A DNA stretch of 64,000 nucleotides from NCBI GenBank assembly GCA_023846275.1, contig JAIUJO010000069.1, positions 2,507,274-2,571,273 of the forward strand. The letters run 5' to 3'. A program made the position numbers and the translations under genes. Positions 1-13,834 of the stretch are shown here, piece after piece (within the stretch, counting starts at the first letter, position 1; the number at the start of each line of letters is the position of its first letter). The notes under the pieces are model-generated. The model saw only the letters and a program-made list of their open reading frames with translations, did not search any database and was not told where the DNA came from. This stretch comes from Vanilla planifolia (lineage: Eukaryota > Streptophyta > Magnoliopsida > Asparagales > Orchidaceae).

Positions 1-572
1 GCTAGGATAAGCTAGGCTAGAGTAGAGTAGAGTATAATAAAGTATAAGAAAGTATAATAATGTAGACTAGAGCTATGTTAGCTAAGCTAAGCTAGAGTAT
101 ACTAGAGTAGAGTAAAGTAGAGTAAAGCAAAGAAAAATAGAGTATAGCATAATAAAGTAGAGCAAAGCAGAGTAAAGTAGTGCTAGGCTAAGCTAGGTTA
201 GGTTAGGCCTGGCTAGGCTAAGCTAGGAAAGGCTAGGGTAGAGTAGAGTAGAGTAGATTATTATAGAGAAGAGTCGAGTAAAGGTAGATTAGGTTAACCT
301 AGACTAGAGTATAATAGAGTAGAGTAGAGTAGAGAAGAGTGTAGTAGAGCAAAACTGTATAGAGCAGAGTAGAGAAGCAGAGAGTAGAGAATAAATGAGC
401 AGAGCAAAGAGAGTAGAGTAGAGAAGCATAAAGCTATGATAGCCTAGGCAACGCTAAGCTAAGCTAGGCTATGCTAGAGTATAGCAGAGTTAGGTTAGGC
501 TTGGCTAGGCTAAGCTAGGATTTGTTAAAGTAGAGTAGAATGGTAGAGTAGAGTAGAGTAGAGCTAAGTTAA
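1..572. repeat. Degenerate pentanucleotide array (GAGTA / GCTAG words)
   Basis: The stretch is almost wholly made of 5-bp words: runs of GAGTA/AGAGT alternate with runs of GCTAG, GCTAA and GTTAG. A larger unit is also visible. The block GGTTAGGC.TGGCTAGGCTAAGCTAGGA occurs at 201-228 and again at 493-520, 292 bp apart with one change. The array is cut by the window start, so its true length is unknown. It stops abruptly near 572, where the AT-rich satellite starts. No gene or promoter signal is seen. The TTAGG words are part of the pentamer pattern and are not read as telomere. Confidence 0.85.
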
Positions 573-575
573 GGT

Positions 576-1462
576 ATTGAAATTTTTTCTTAAATTTATC
601 TCATTTTATGAAAGTTTTTTTGTATATATTACTATGTAACTTTAAATCCCTTATGGCACTTCTTTTCCACTTTGATTTTGCTATGTTACATTGCGTTAAT
701 TTCCCTTATTTTAGCTTTCATATATACTTACTTAATTTTGAAGTAATAATTTATTATTACTATTTATGAATATTAAATTTCTTGGCTCATAATAATTCCA
801 ATCATGGTCTAGTTGGGAAAGTAATCTTGTTGAAGTTATGTCAAAGAGCTCTTTACAATTAGATATTTATTTTGATATTTCTAAATATTTTATTTTTTGG
901 GCTTTTAGCATTCTTAATAAGATATTGTCATGTACTTTATTTTTCTTTCAGGTATGTTGTTCTCAATCTTTATTGTAAGTTGAAGTTTGACTTTACAATA
1001 GAATTTATCTTTTTTCAATTTTTTAGTTATAATATATTACTTAATTTATCTCATTTCAATTTCAATATCTATAAACTTTATATTTAAATAATAATATGTT
1101 ATTATTTATAATTATTTATATGTACATCAAGCCAAAACAAAAATCCTTGGAATCATCTACACAAACTCAATCAAATTAAATATTCATTTCTAAATTTTTA
1201 AATATTTGTTTCTATAGTTTTTACACCATTTATGAGATGTATTTACTTGCAATTGATTTAATGATCGATGATGTTATAGTCGATCTCCTCACTATACAAG
1301 ATTACTGCTTCGACATACACTTTATCTAATTGTCCTTCCTCATAACCATTACATCTTTTCATTTTGTTGTATAATATTAGTTCCATTTATCTTATTTTAG
1401 ATATAATATATATTTACTTAATATTAAAATAATATTTTTCATTGGTCTCATTTTGACATGCT
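576..1462 (+). repeat. Copy 1 of a recent 895-bp tandem duplication
   Basis: This block of satellite sequence covers about two and a half shortened monomers and is repeated directly at 1471-2357, offset 895-896 bp. By eye I count about 11 substitutions and 2 small indels over 887 bp, roughly 98.6 percent identity. That is far higher than between ordinary neighbouring monomers here. It contains an open frame of 71 codons at 872-1087, duplicated intact at 1768-1983. The frame is AT-rich, shows no domain and is not called as a gene. Confidence 0.9.
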
Positions 1463-1470
1463 ATTATAGA

Positions 1471-2357
1471 ATTGAAATTTTTTCTTATAATTTATCTCAT
1501 TTTATGAAAGTTTTTTTGTATATATTACTCTGTAACTTTAAATCCCTTATGGCACTTCTTTTCCACTTTGATTTTGCTATGTTACATTGCGTTAATTTCC
1601 CTTATTTTAGCTTTCATATATACTTACTTAATTTTGAAGTAATAATTTATTATTACTATTTATGAATATTAAATTTCTTAGCCCATAATAATTCCAATCA
1701 TGGTCTAGTTGGGAAAGTAATCTTGTTGAACTTATGTCAAAGAGCTCTTTACAATTAGATATTTATTTTGATATTTCTAAATATTTTATTTTTTGGGCTT
1801 TTAGCATTCTTAATAAGATATTGTCATGTACTTTATTTTTCTTTCAGGTATGTTGTTCTTAATCTTTATTGTAAGTTGAAGTTTGACTTTACAATAGAAT
1901 TTATCTTTTTTCAATTTTTTAGTTACAATATATTACTTAATTTATCTCATTTCAATTTCAATATCTATAAACTTTATATTTAAATAATAATATGTTATTA
2001 TTTATAATTATTTATATGTACATCAAGCCAAAAAAAAATCCTTGGAATCATCTACACAAACTCAATCAAATTAAATATTCATTTCTAAATTTTTAAATAT
2101 TTGTTTCTATAGTTTTTACACCATTTATGAGATGTATTTACTTGCAATTGATTTAATGATCGATGATGTTATAGTCGATCTCCTCACTATACAAGACTAC
2201 TGATTCGACATACACTTTATCTAATTGTCCTTCCTCATAACCATTACATCTTTTCATTTTATTGTATAATATTAGTTCTATTTATCTTATTTTAGATATA
2301 CTATATATTTACTTAATATTAAAATAATATTTTTCATTGGTCTCATTTTGACATGCT
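1471..2357 (+). repeat. Copy 2 of the 895-bp tandem duplication
   Basis: This is the direct neighbour of the copy at 576-1462. Both copies end with the same words (ATTGGTCTCATTTTGACATG) and then diverge: copy 1 runs into the start of copy 2, and copy 2 runs back into ordinary satellite sequence. The clean ends and high identity point to a single recent unequal exchange or replication event spanning several monomers. Confidence 0.9.
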
Positions 2358-4083
2358 TTATCTAATTAAATATTTATTTTTATATTTTTAAATATTTTAT
2401 TCACTATCTTTTATACACTTTATAAGACAATTCAATTTGGACTTGACTTCAAGATTGTGAATGCTGCACTCAATCTCTTTATTCTTTTATATAGAAGCTT
2501 TCCTACACAATGTATCTAATGTCATAAAAGGTTTTATTTTTATTTTTATTTGTATAGATTACAACATAATTGTAAATCTCCTCTTATATTATCTTTACAC
2601 TACTTTTTATATCACATTGCTCTAATTTACTTAATTTAACCTTTGCTATATATATATATATTTACTTAATATTATAATAATAAAATTGATACTTTATGCT
2701 CATTAACTTTCATAATTTATAGTAATTCTAAATGATGTTTGATTAAGATAAAATAATTACTATTATACTAAATGATAAAAGCTTTATAGACTTAAATATT
2801 TACTTTAATATTTATTATTTTTTTAGAGTTTTGGAACCAATTATGAGATCTTTATATTCATATTTGATTTTATGATTGCAGGGTTTACACTTGAAACCTG
2901 TAGTATCATGGAATGCAACTTTCACGAAAACAATATCTTATTTCTTCAAACATTTCTCTTTCATGATTTTTCAACTTGAATATATATTTACTTTATATTT
3001 TGAAAAATCATAATTATTTATGATTATTTACTCTTTCAAATCATATAATGATAAACATGACTAGATAAAAATGAAACAAATGCCATTCACTTGACCTCAA
3101 CAAGCTTTACTTAATTAAGTATGCATTTTAATATTTTTAAATATTTTATTTTATATTGTTTTGGCATATTTTATGAGATATTTTGATTCCTATAAACTAT
3201 TATTATCAAAGGTATTACACTTGACCTCTGTAATAATTTGAAATACAACTTTCTCAAATAATTTACCTCATCTATCAAAATTTAACTCAAAATATCCTAT
3301 TGTGTGACTTTACATTGGTTTGAATTGCTTGTATTACATTACTTCAATTTAACTTATTTTAACATTAAAATGTACGTTTAGTTAATATTAAAATAATAAT
3401 TACTTTTATTAATGCTAATTTTTTTATTAATTCACATTAATTCAAAATGAGGTTTGATTGAAACTAAACAAATGTTATAAGGCTTATCAAAATGAGCTTA
3501 ATGAAATTAAATAGATATATATCTATATTTTTGAATATTTTACTTTGTATGGTTTTAATACTCTTAACAATATCTGTTTTGGTAATTCATGTAGAATTTA
3601 CATCATTCTTAAAATTTTTTATTTTGTTCATAGTGTGTTATAACTCTAAGTCACTAATCATGTGACATTTCAAAATCTTGATTTAGTTATATTATATTGC
3701 CTAAAGTTTTCTTATTTTAGCTTTAATATATTTCTACCTAATATTGATGTCATAATGTTTTATTATCTGGGTTATTTACTTCATTAAATTACAATAACTC
3801 CAAATGTATGATCATGGATGAAATAAACATTATTAAAATCATCTTAAAGATATTTATCCAATTAAATATATTATTTTCTATATTTTAAATCTTTTTATTT
3901 TCTAGTTTTTTGGTGCACTTTATAAGACATTTCGATTCATACCTTATTTGATAATCAAGAATATCACACTTGATCTCCTTAGTGACTTGGATTACAAATT
4001 TCCTATATAATTTATCTAATCTCCTCATGTTTTGATTCATTTGTTATTTGATAATTGATTATGTCATAGAAAATCTCTTTAGT

Positions 4084-4208
4084 ATCTTGTAATGCATTAT
4101 TCTTGCATAATTTAAATCTTTTTTTCTAATATTTTTCTTTGAGGTGGGTTTATTATTATGAACCTTTAACACTCATTATCTTGTAATGCATTATTCTTGC
4201 ATAATTTA
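4084..4208 (+). repeat. 93-bp local duplication inside one satellite unit
   Basis: The words TATCTTGTAATGCATTATTC plus the following 12 bases occur at about 4084 and again at about 4177, identical over some 32 bp and 93 bp apart. The usual satellite order is disturbed here, so this monomer has been locally rearranged. Confidence 0.75.
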
Positions 4209-7200
4209 TGTTTAATGTTCTCAAATAAGTTATCTCATTTTTCACATTTTTTTCATTGATTTGGCTAAATGTTTTTATCACTTTCAATCTACTCTTATGT
4301 GACTTTTACATACTTTGATTTTATAATATAGCTTCTCTTATATTTGTTTTATTTCAACTTTAATGTATACTTAACATAATAATAATAATCAATATTTTAA
4401 AGCTTATTTATAATGAGAATTCATAGTAATTTCAGACATGGTTCCATCAAGAAGAAACCAGTGCCATTGTGCCCTTTTCAATAGGCTCCATCAATTTAAA
4501 ATATTCATCTCCATAATTTTTTAATATTTAATCTTCACTTGTTTTAACATGCTTTGTGTGACATTTCAACTTGTACTAGATTTAATGATCAATTGCACTC
4601 AATTCCCTCAATATCTAAGAGTGTAATTTTCATAGGAAAATTGTCATATCTTTTAAGCTATAACACTCCCATTGTGTAGCTTTTATATATATTTTATTTT
4701 ATTATCTTACATTATTTCAATTTATAAAATGTTAGATTTAATATACACTTACTTCAATATTAATTTTTATATTTTAGTATATTTTATTTTTTTAGTATTT
4801 TGGCATACTATACAAGATTTTTTTATTTGCAACTTATTTGAAAATTGATGATGTTACACTCAATCTTCTTTCTATCTTGGAAAGAATGTTTCTCACATAA
4901 TTTATCACGTTTCTTCATAATTTATACTTTGATTTGATTATATTAATGTGTAACTATAGTATTCTCGTGTGTGATAGTTAGACTGCTCTAAGTTGGTTGT
5001 TGTTCTTGCTTTAATTTATCTCTTCTCAAAAGAATATATATATTTATTTAAAATTAAAATAATGATTTTTCATTTATGCTCTTTTAGTTTTTTAATTTTT
5101 ACTAATGCTAAATTATGTTTGATTAAGGTAATAAAGATTTTTGGACTCATGTTGAAAAGTTCTATCCAATTAAATATTAATTTATATTATTTTAATTATT
5201 TTTTAAATGAGTTTGAAGTGTATTATGAGGCATTTTGATTCTTACCTAATTTGATAATTGAGAATGTTATAATGAATCTTGTTAGCATTATATACCAAAA
5301 CTAAAATTTATCTCATTTTATGAAAGTTTTGTTCTTTTTTGTATATATTGCTCTCTAACATTAAATCTCTCATGCCACTTCTTCATCACTTTTATTTTGT
5401 TATATTACATTACTTTAATTTCCCCCATTTTAGAATTAATATATATTTACTTTACATTCAAATAATAATTTATTACTATTTATGAATATTAAATTTCATA
5501 GCTCGTAGTAATTCCAATCATGATTTAGTCACGACAAAAGTAACAATGTTGAACTTTTGTCAATGAGCTCTTTATAATTATATATTCATTTTCATATTTT
5601 AGAAAATTTTATTTTTTAAGCTTTTGGCATTCTTAATAAGATATTTTGTTTTGTGCCTTGTTTGTCATTCAAGTATGTTGCACTCAATCTTTATAGTAAT
5701 TTGAAGTTCAACTTTATGATATAATTTATCTATTTTTTCAAATTTTTTTATTTAATTTGTTTATATTATAATGTAACTTTAAATGTCATTTTGTGCCTAC
5801 AATTTCAATAGTTTGAATTTGTTATATTACGAACGAAACTTTTCCATTCAATTTATTCTATTTCGTCAACCTTTTTACATTGATTTCATTGTGTTAATAT
5901 GTAATTATAAATCTCCACTCAAGTGACCTTTACATTTATTTGATTTGGTCAAATTACATTATATGAATTTATCTCATTTTAGCTTTAATATATTTATTAA
6001 TATACTTTTTTTACTTTAGTAATTCATAATAGTTTAAATTTTTCTATTTTCTTTTAATTCTTTTAGCATTAGTTTTTTAAATTATTACAAAATTATAATT
6101 CTCCACATGTGTAGCCTTAAAATTTCTTTGATCTTTTTATAATAAATTTCTTATTTTATATTACAATATAACTTTAGATCTTCTCTCATGTGCCATTTAT
6201 AATGCTTTATTTGATTACATTAGCTTTCTTAAATTTATATCATTTTTATTTTATTATTAATTTACTGCATATTAAAAAAAAATAATTTTTAATATTTATG
6301 ATTATTTAAATTGGTAATTCATAATAATTCTAAATGAGGTTTGATTTAGATGTAACAAATGTCAATGCTTTATCCTCGATATGCTTTAATATGTTAAATT
6401 TTGATTTTTAATATGTTTTTAATATGTTTCTAGAGTTTTGGGTTTTTTGTAATATAACTTTTTATACTTGATTTCATAGTCAAAAGTGTTACACTCATTC
6501 TCCTTAATATTCTAGAATTGATCTTTTTTAGATAATTGATCTCATTTCTTCATACTCTAAATCTCTACACGTGTGACCATTCCACCTATTTGGTGTTGTT
6601 ATATCACATTATATCAATTTATCTCATTTTAACATTAATATATCTTTGTACAATATTAATATGCTTATTCACTTTGATAATTTAAAGTAATTCTATACAA
6701 TACATGGTTGAGATAAAAATTTCATAATTGGACTCAATTCAATAAGCTCTACCTATATTAACATTCATATTTGTACTTTTGATTTTTTTAGAGTGTTCAT
6801 ATTTGTTAAGGCATTCAATTCTTGCTTGATTAAATAATGAAGATTGTTAAAGTTGAACTCCATAGTAACTTGGAATACAATTTTCTCATACAAGTTATTT
6901 ATTTTCTTTAAAATGTTTAGTTAGATTTGGTTTACATTATTATGGACCTCTACTTCTTCTCTCATGTAACCATAATCATTTTCATTTGTTTATATTACAT
7001 TACTTATATTTAGCTCATTTCAAAATTTTTATATAATTAAATATTATTCAAATAATAATTTGTTATCATTTATGCTTAATTTAGTAGTTGATAATAACTC
7101 AAAACAAGGTCTCATTGAGATGAAATATATTTTGTTAGACTGGTTGCATTGAGATTTATCAAATTAAATTTCTTTCAATATTTTAATAAGTATTTTGATT

Positions 7201-10200
7201 TATACCTAATTTGATGGTTGAGACTATTAAAGTCTAAATTCTTATTAATATGGAACAAAGTTTTATTACATCATTTGCCTCATTTCTTCAAATATTTTAC
7301 TATGAATTGAATTTGTAATGTTGCCTTAATTTATCTTATTTATATATGGTAATAAAATAATTATTTGTGCTTTTTTTACTTTTGTAGCTTATAATAATTC
7401 TAAGTTTAGTAGACATTACATATGTTTTTTTGGACTCATACAGTTGACCAATATCAAATTAAATATTTATTTTATATTTTTGATATATTTTGTTTTTTAA
7501 TATTTTGGCATGATATATGAGGCATTTTATTTCATAAATGATATAGCTATTAAGGACATTTGTCTCTATCGATTTAATATCTTTGAATGCAAATTTTTGA
7601 TACAATTTTTTGCAATTTTTCAAAATTTTTATTTTCATTTTATTATATTACTATGTAACTCTAAATGTCCTCCTATGTCATAATTAGTTAGCTTTGATTG
7701 AGTCATATTATATTATTTCAATTTATCAAAGTTTATATATAATGTATATTTATTTAATATTAAAAAATTTATATGATTTATGCTTCCTCATTTAATTAGA
7801 TAATTCTTAGTAATTTTAGGCATTATCTTATACAAGTGAAACCAACATCGTTGAAATTATTTGAAGGAGCTCTATCTAATTTAATATTTATTTTTTTAGT
7901 TCTAATATGTTTTCTAGATTTTAGCTTATTTTACAAGAAAATTTCTTTAATACTTGATTGATTACTAAAAATATTATAATCAATCTTCATAGTATCTTGG
8001 AATATATCTTTTTGAATATGTATAAATATGGAATGATGGGTATGTAATATATAATCAAGATATCTTTATGGAATTGAATATTTATTTTTACATTAATAAA
8101 GATTTCATTTTCTAAGGCTTTGGTAGGCTTTATGAGGCATTTCAATTTGCAAATAATTTAATGATAAAAAATATCACACCACCCCATTTACATATGGAAT
8201 GCTTCTATCTAGTATAATTTATCTCTTTTCTTTAAATATTTTCTATGATTTGGTTATATTATATATCTTAAAATTATTGTACATTTTTTTCTTTACTATG
8301 TAGTTAACTAATATAAAAAAGGATCCTATTATTATTTAAGCTTTTCAAATTAAAAACTTGTAGTATATTGGATAAGGATTGATGAAAATCAATAAATCAT
8401 TGAAATCATCTAAACAAGCAATATAAAATTAATTATATATTTTGCATTTTTAAATATACTATTTGTAATATTTTAGCTTGATTTATAAGATATTTTGATT
8501 CATAACTTATTTAATAATTGTGAATATTATACTCTATGTTTATAGTATCTTGAAATGCATATTTCTTATATAGTTTATCTCATTTTTTCATATTTTTTAG
8601 CTTAGAATTGGTTATATTAATATGTAACTCTATATCTCCGATTTGACATTTACATGTATTTGATTTAGCTATATTATATTACATCAATTTATCACATATT
8701 GGCTTTTGTCTATGTTTGCATAATATTAAAATAATTATTCATTATTATTTATGCTTAATTCTTTTAATAATTTACTATAATTCTAAATGAGATTAGATTG
8801 AGATGAAACAAACATCGTTAGGCTAATATTGGCAAACTCTACCTAATTAAATGTTAATTTTTTATTTTGGTAGGTTCAATGAGATATTTTAATTCATATA
8901 TGATATGATGATTGAGGATGTTTTGCTCAAACTCCACATTATCATGGAAAGAAAATTTCTAACACAATTTATGTTATTTTTCAATTATTTTGCATTAATT
9001 ACTATGAAACCCTAATTCTCCTCTTGTGTTACCTTTACATTATTTTAGTTCGGTTATCTTATATTACTTTGATTTATCTCATTTTAGGTTTAACATATGT
9101 TTACTAAAAATTTAAAAATATTAATTTCTTTTTGTTATTTATTATTCTTTTTGATATTTTGCAGTAACTATAATTAAGTTCTAATCAAAATGAAATATGT
9201 GTCATATGACTCATCTTGATGAGCATTGTTCAATTAAATATTTATTTTTTTAATGTATTTTAATTTTTAGCATTTTGTGAAGTTTTAAGAGGTGTTTTGA
9301 CTTGTATCTAATTTGATGATCAAGAATACTATACTTAATCACCTTAGAATTTTAGAATATAGCTTTCTTTTATAATTTATCTCATTCTTAAAATGTTTTG
9401 TTTTGACTGGGTTATATTACTATTTAACTCTAATTCTTCTCTTGTGTAATGTTTTTATCACTTTGATTTTATTATGTTACATTACTTCAATTTATCTTAT
9501 TTCATCTTTGTTTTATATTTACATAATATTAAATTAACATTAATTTATTATTTAGTTTTACTTTGTTGATTTGTAGTTGTTACAAACTAGATCAGATCAA
9601 GGCATAATAAACATTATTAGAAACATATTATTGAGTTTATGCAATAAATTATTTATTTTTTATATTTTTAAATGTTTTATTTTCATGTGGCTTAACACTT
9701 CTTTCAAATCATTTGATTCATATTTGATTTGATGATAAAAAATTTTATATTCAATCTTCTCGGTATCTTGGAATGGAACTTTCTTATATCATTTATCATA
9801 TTTATTCAAATGTTTTATTTTGGATTGGTTATATCACTATTAAACTATAGTTCTTCTATAGTGTGATAATCAAATCACTTTGATTTGGTTATATCATAAT
9901 ATTTTAATTTATTTTTATTTTTTAGTTTAATATTTATTTACTTTAAATTAAAATAATAATTTTTATAATTTATGCTAATTTCTTTTCTATAATTTGTAAT
10001 ATTTCCAAATGATGTCCAATCAAGATCAAGCAAATATTGATGGGTTTATCTTAATGAGCTCTATCTAATTAAATTTTCAATTTAATATTTTTAAAAAATT
10101 TATCTTCTAAGGTTTGTGTAGGGTTTATGTGACACTTGAATGGTACCTAATTTGATTATTATAGATGTTGTACTTGACCTCTTGAGTGTCTAGCAATGTA

Positions 10201-13200
10201 ACATTCTCATACACTTTGCATTATTTCTTGAAATATTTTGTATTAATTTGGTTATATCAATATATAACTCTTAATCTCTTCTCGTGTGACCATTATATAG
10301 TTTTGACACTGCTTTATTACATTGAATTAATTCATTTCATTTTAGCTTTGATGCATATTTCAAGATGTTAAAATAATAATATTTTATGATTTATGCCTAT
10401 TTGCATTAGTAATTTATAGTAAATTTTGATGAGATTTGATCAAGACAAAACAAAGGTCATTCGATATGTCAAGACCACCGCTAAGTAAATATTACCTTTG
10501 ATATTATTTAAATATTTTATTTCCAACATTTATCATGCTTCATGAGATATTTTGATTTGTCGTTAGTTTGATGACCATTGATTTTTCACTTGCACCCTTA
10601 ATATGTTTGAATCCAACTTTCTTGTATATTTTCTTCTTTTTAAAACTTTTTGCTTTGATTTGGTCATATTACTAAGAAATCATAAATCTCATCTTGTGAT
10701 ACATTTGCATTGCTTTTATTTGGTTATAGCACATTTGCATCAATTTATTTAATTTTTACTTCAATTTATATCTACTTAATATTAAAGTAATACCTTATTA
10801 CCATTTAAGCTTTTTATTTTAATAATTTACAAAAATTCCAAATGAGGTCTATTCGAGATGAAAAGATATCATTGCAAATGCGTTAATGAGCGTTATACAA
10901 TTAAGTATAAGTTTTTGTATGTTTGAATATTTTTCAAGCAATTGGCATTCTTTATGAGATATTCCACTTAAACTTCATCTGAAGATCAAGAAATTTATTC
11001 TTGACCAACAACATTACTTTGAATCGAACATTTGCAAAAAACGTATCTCAGTCTTTTTAACATTTCACCTTAAATTAGTTACATTACAATGATAATAAAA
11101 TTCTTCTCTTATTTGACCCAAACAACCTTATCGTTAAGTTATATTATATTACTTCAATTTATCTCATCTTAGCTTTTTCATATATCTACTAAAAATTAAA
11201 ATAATGATATATTATTATTTATTCTTATTTAATTTGAAAACTCATTAATTCAAATAATGGTTTGATAGAGTTGAATCAAGCTTTGTTGGTCTCATCTAGA
11301 TGAACTCTATAAAATTAAATATTTATTTTTATATATTTAAATATTGGTTTTTCAAGTTTTTTACACACCTTATGAGACATTTAGAATGGTACCATATTTC
11401 TTGATTGAGGATGTAATTCTTAATCTCTTTAGTATCTTAGACTACAACTTTTCATTATAATTTATCAAGTTCTTTAATTGTTTTGCTTTTCTTTATTTTA
11501 TTATTGTGTAACTCTAAATCTTCTCTCATATAGTCTTTACATCCCTTTGAATAAGGTATATTACATTCCTTTAATTTATCCAAGTTTTGCTTAAAAATAT
11601 ATTCTGTTAACATTAGAAAGGTAATTTGTTTATTATTTATACTTATTTATTTCGGTAATTCATTGTAATTCCAAAGGTTTGATTAAGGACAAATAAATAT
11701 CATTAAAATCAACTTGGTGAGTTCTATTAAATTATATATTTATTTTTTATATTTTATAATTTTTTTGGATGGTTTTAAAATTCTTAATAACTTATTTTGA
11801 TTCAAACATGATTTAGCTATAAAGGTTGTTACACTCAATCTCCTTATTATCCTAGAACTAAAATTTCTCACAAAATTGATATGATTTTTGTAAAATGTTT
11901 CTTTTTTATCATGTTATTTTGCTACTAAATTATAATTATCTTCTCTTGAGACCAACACATTACCTTAATTTTCATATATTACATGGCTTTAATTTATCTT
12001 ATTTAAGCTTTATTATATATTTATTTAATATTAAAATGATAGTTTATTATTATTTATTTTTATTTTATATTTATTTTTATGGTATTTTACAAATTCTAAA
12101 TGTGGTCCAATTGTGACTAAACAAACATCATTTTATTATCATTAAGTGCTTCATTGAATTAAATATTGATTTTTTAAAATTTTTTAATATTTTTTAATTT
12201 CTGACATTCTTCCATATTTTTTGAGTCATTTTGATTCAAACCTAATTTGATGATCAAATATGTTACATTATTTCTATGATCTTGAAATGGGTTTTTTTGT
12301 ATAATTTATCTTATTTAATTAAAATTATTGCTTAAATTTAGTTATATAATAACAAAACACTAATGCTCTTATCATGTGAGGTCACATCACTTTGACTTGT
12401 CAACATGACAATACTTATTACTAAAATAATAATTTATTATTAGTTATGCATATTTATTCTGTTAATTCATGGTAATTCCAAGCTGATTGAGATGAAACAA
12501 TATCGAAGGACACATCTAAGTGAACTCTACAAAATCAGATATTCATTTTTCATATTTTTAAATATTTAATATTTTAGATTTTTCCATGCTTTACAAGGCA
12601 TTTTTATTTGTATAGTTTGACGATTGATAATGCTCTTTTCAATCTGCTTTGTATCTTTGAATACTAATTTCTCATAAAATTTATCTAATTTCTTAAACAT
12701 TTTCTCTTCGATTTTGTTATATCTCTATGTGATTTTCACAAACTTTGTTTCAAAGTATCTCCATTTTCTTCAATATATATTTACTCAATATTAAAGTAAT
12801 AATTTATTATTATTTGTCCTATTTAGTTTGTTTATTCATAAGAATTCCAAATAAGATTTGATTGAAACAAAACAAATGTAGCTCAAATCATCTTGACAAG
12901 CTACAAAATTAAAAAAATAAATTTTATGTTTATAAATATTTTATTTTAAAAGGTTTTTGTAGGTTTTATGAAAAATTTTAATTAATACCTAACTATATTA
13001 TTGAGAATTTTACACTTACTGTGACAAATATTTTAGAATTCAACTTTATTGTATAAATTTTCACATTAAATCAAAAATTTCACTTCAATTTGCTAATATT
13101 TCTATAAAACTCTAATTCTCCTATCGTGTGGCCTTTATATTTGTTTGATTTAGTTATTTAAGGTTCTTTACTTTGGTAATTGACATTAACCTCAAATGAG

Positions 13201-13584
13201 GTGCAGTTGAGTTGAAATAAACATAATTAGACTTGTCCCAAGATATATCCCACTAAATATTTATTTATTTTTTCTAAATATTCTTTCTATGATTTTAACA
13301 TTCTTTATGAGAGATTTTGATTCATATCTCAGTTGATTATCTAAGATTTTACATTAGATCTAAAAGTAATAGGATGCAACTTTCTCAAACAAATTAATTT
13401 ACATTTTCAAATTTTGTTTCTTACATTTAGCTACATTAATTTGTAACTCTAAGTCTCCTCATCGAGATGTTTACTTTTTTTTGTTTTATTATATTGTATT
13501 AATTCAATTTGTCCTACTTTTTATATTATATATATTTACTTATTATCTAAATAACAATTTTTGTTATTTATTATTATTCATTGG

Positions 13585-13834
13585 TATAATTTTAAAAAAT
13601 TACAAATGAGTTCTAATCAAGATAAAACAAAGATCATTAAACTAGCCATAACGAGCTCTATCCAATTGAGTACTCATTTTTATATTTTTAAATACTTATT
13701 ATTTATTGTTATAATTTTAAAAAATTACAAATGAGTTCTAATCAAGATAAAACAAAGATCATTAAACTAGCCATAACGAGCTCTATCCAATTGAGCACTC
13801 ATTTTTATATTTTTAAATACTTATTATTTATTGT
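13585..13834 (+). repeat. 125-bp direct tandem duplication in the satellite
   Basis: A 125-bp piece of the monomer, from TATAATTTTAAAAAATTAC through the TTTTTAAATACTTATTATTT box, is present twice back to back (13585-13709 and 13710-13834). I see only one substitution between the copies (GAGTACTC against GAGCACTC). It is therefore recent compared with the array around it. Confidence 0.9.

Noticed and set aside
1-572. TTAGG words as a telomere repeat
   Set aside because: They are scattered variants of the GCTAG/GTTAG pentamer pattern and do not form a pure TTAGG or TTTAGGG run.
872-1983. A 71-codon frame conserved in two copies
   Set aside because: The two copies come from a recent 895-bp DNA duplication. 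The frame is AT-driven, hydrophobic by composition and has no domain or gene context.
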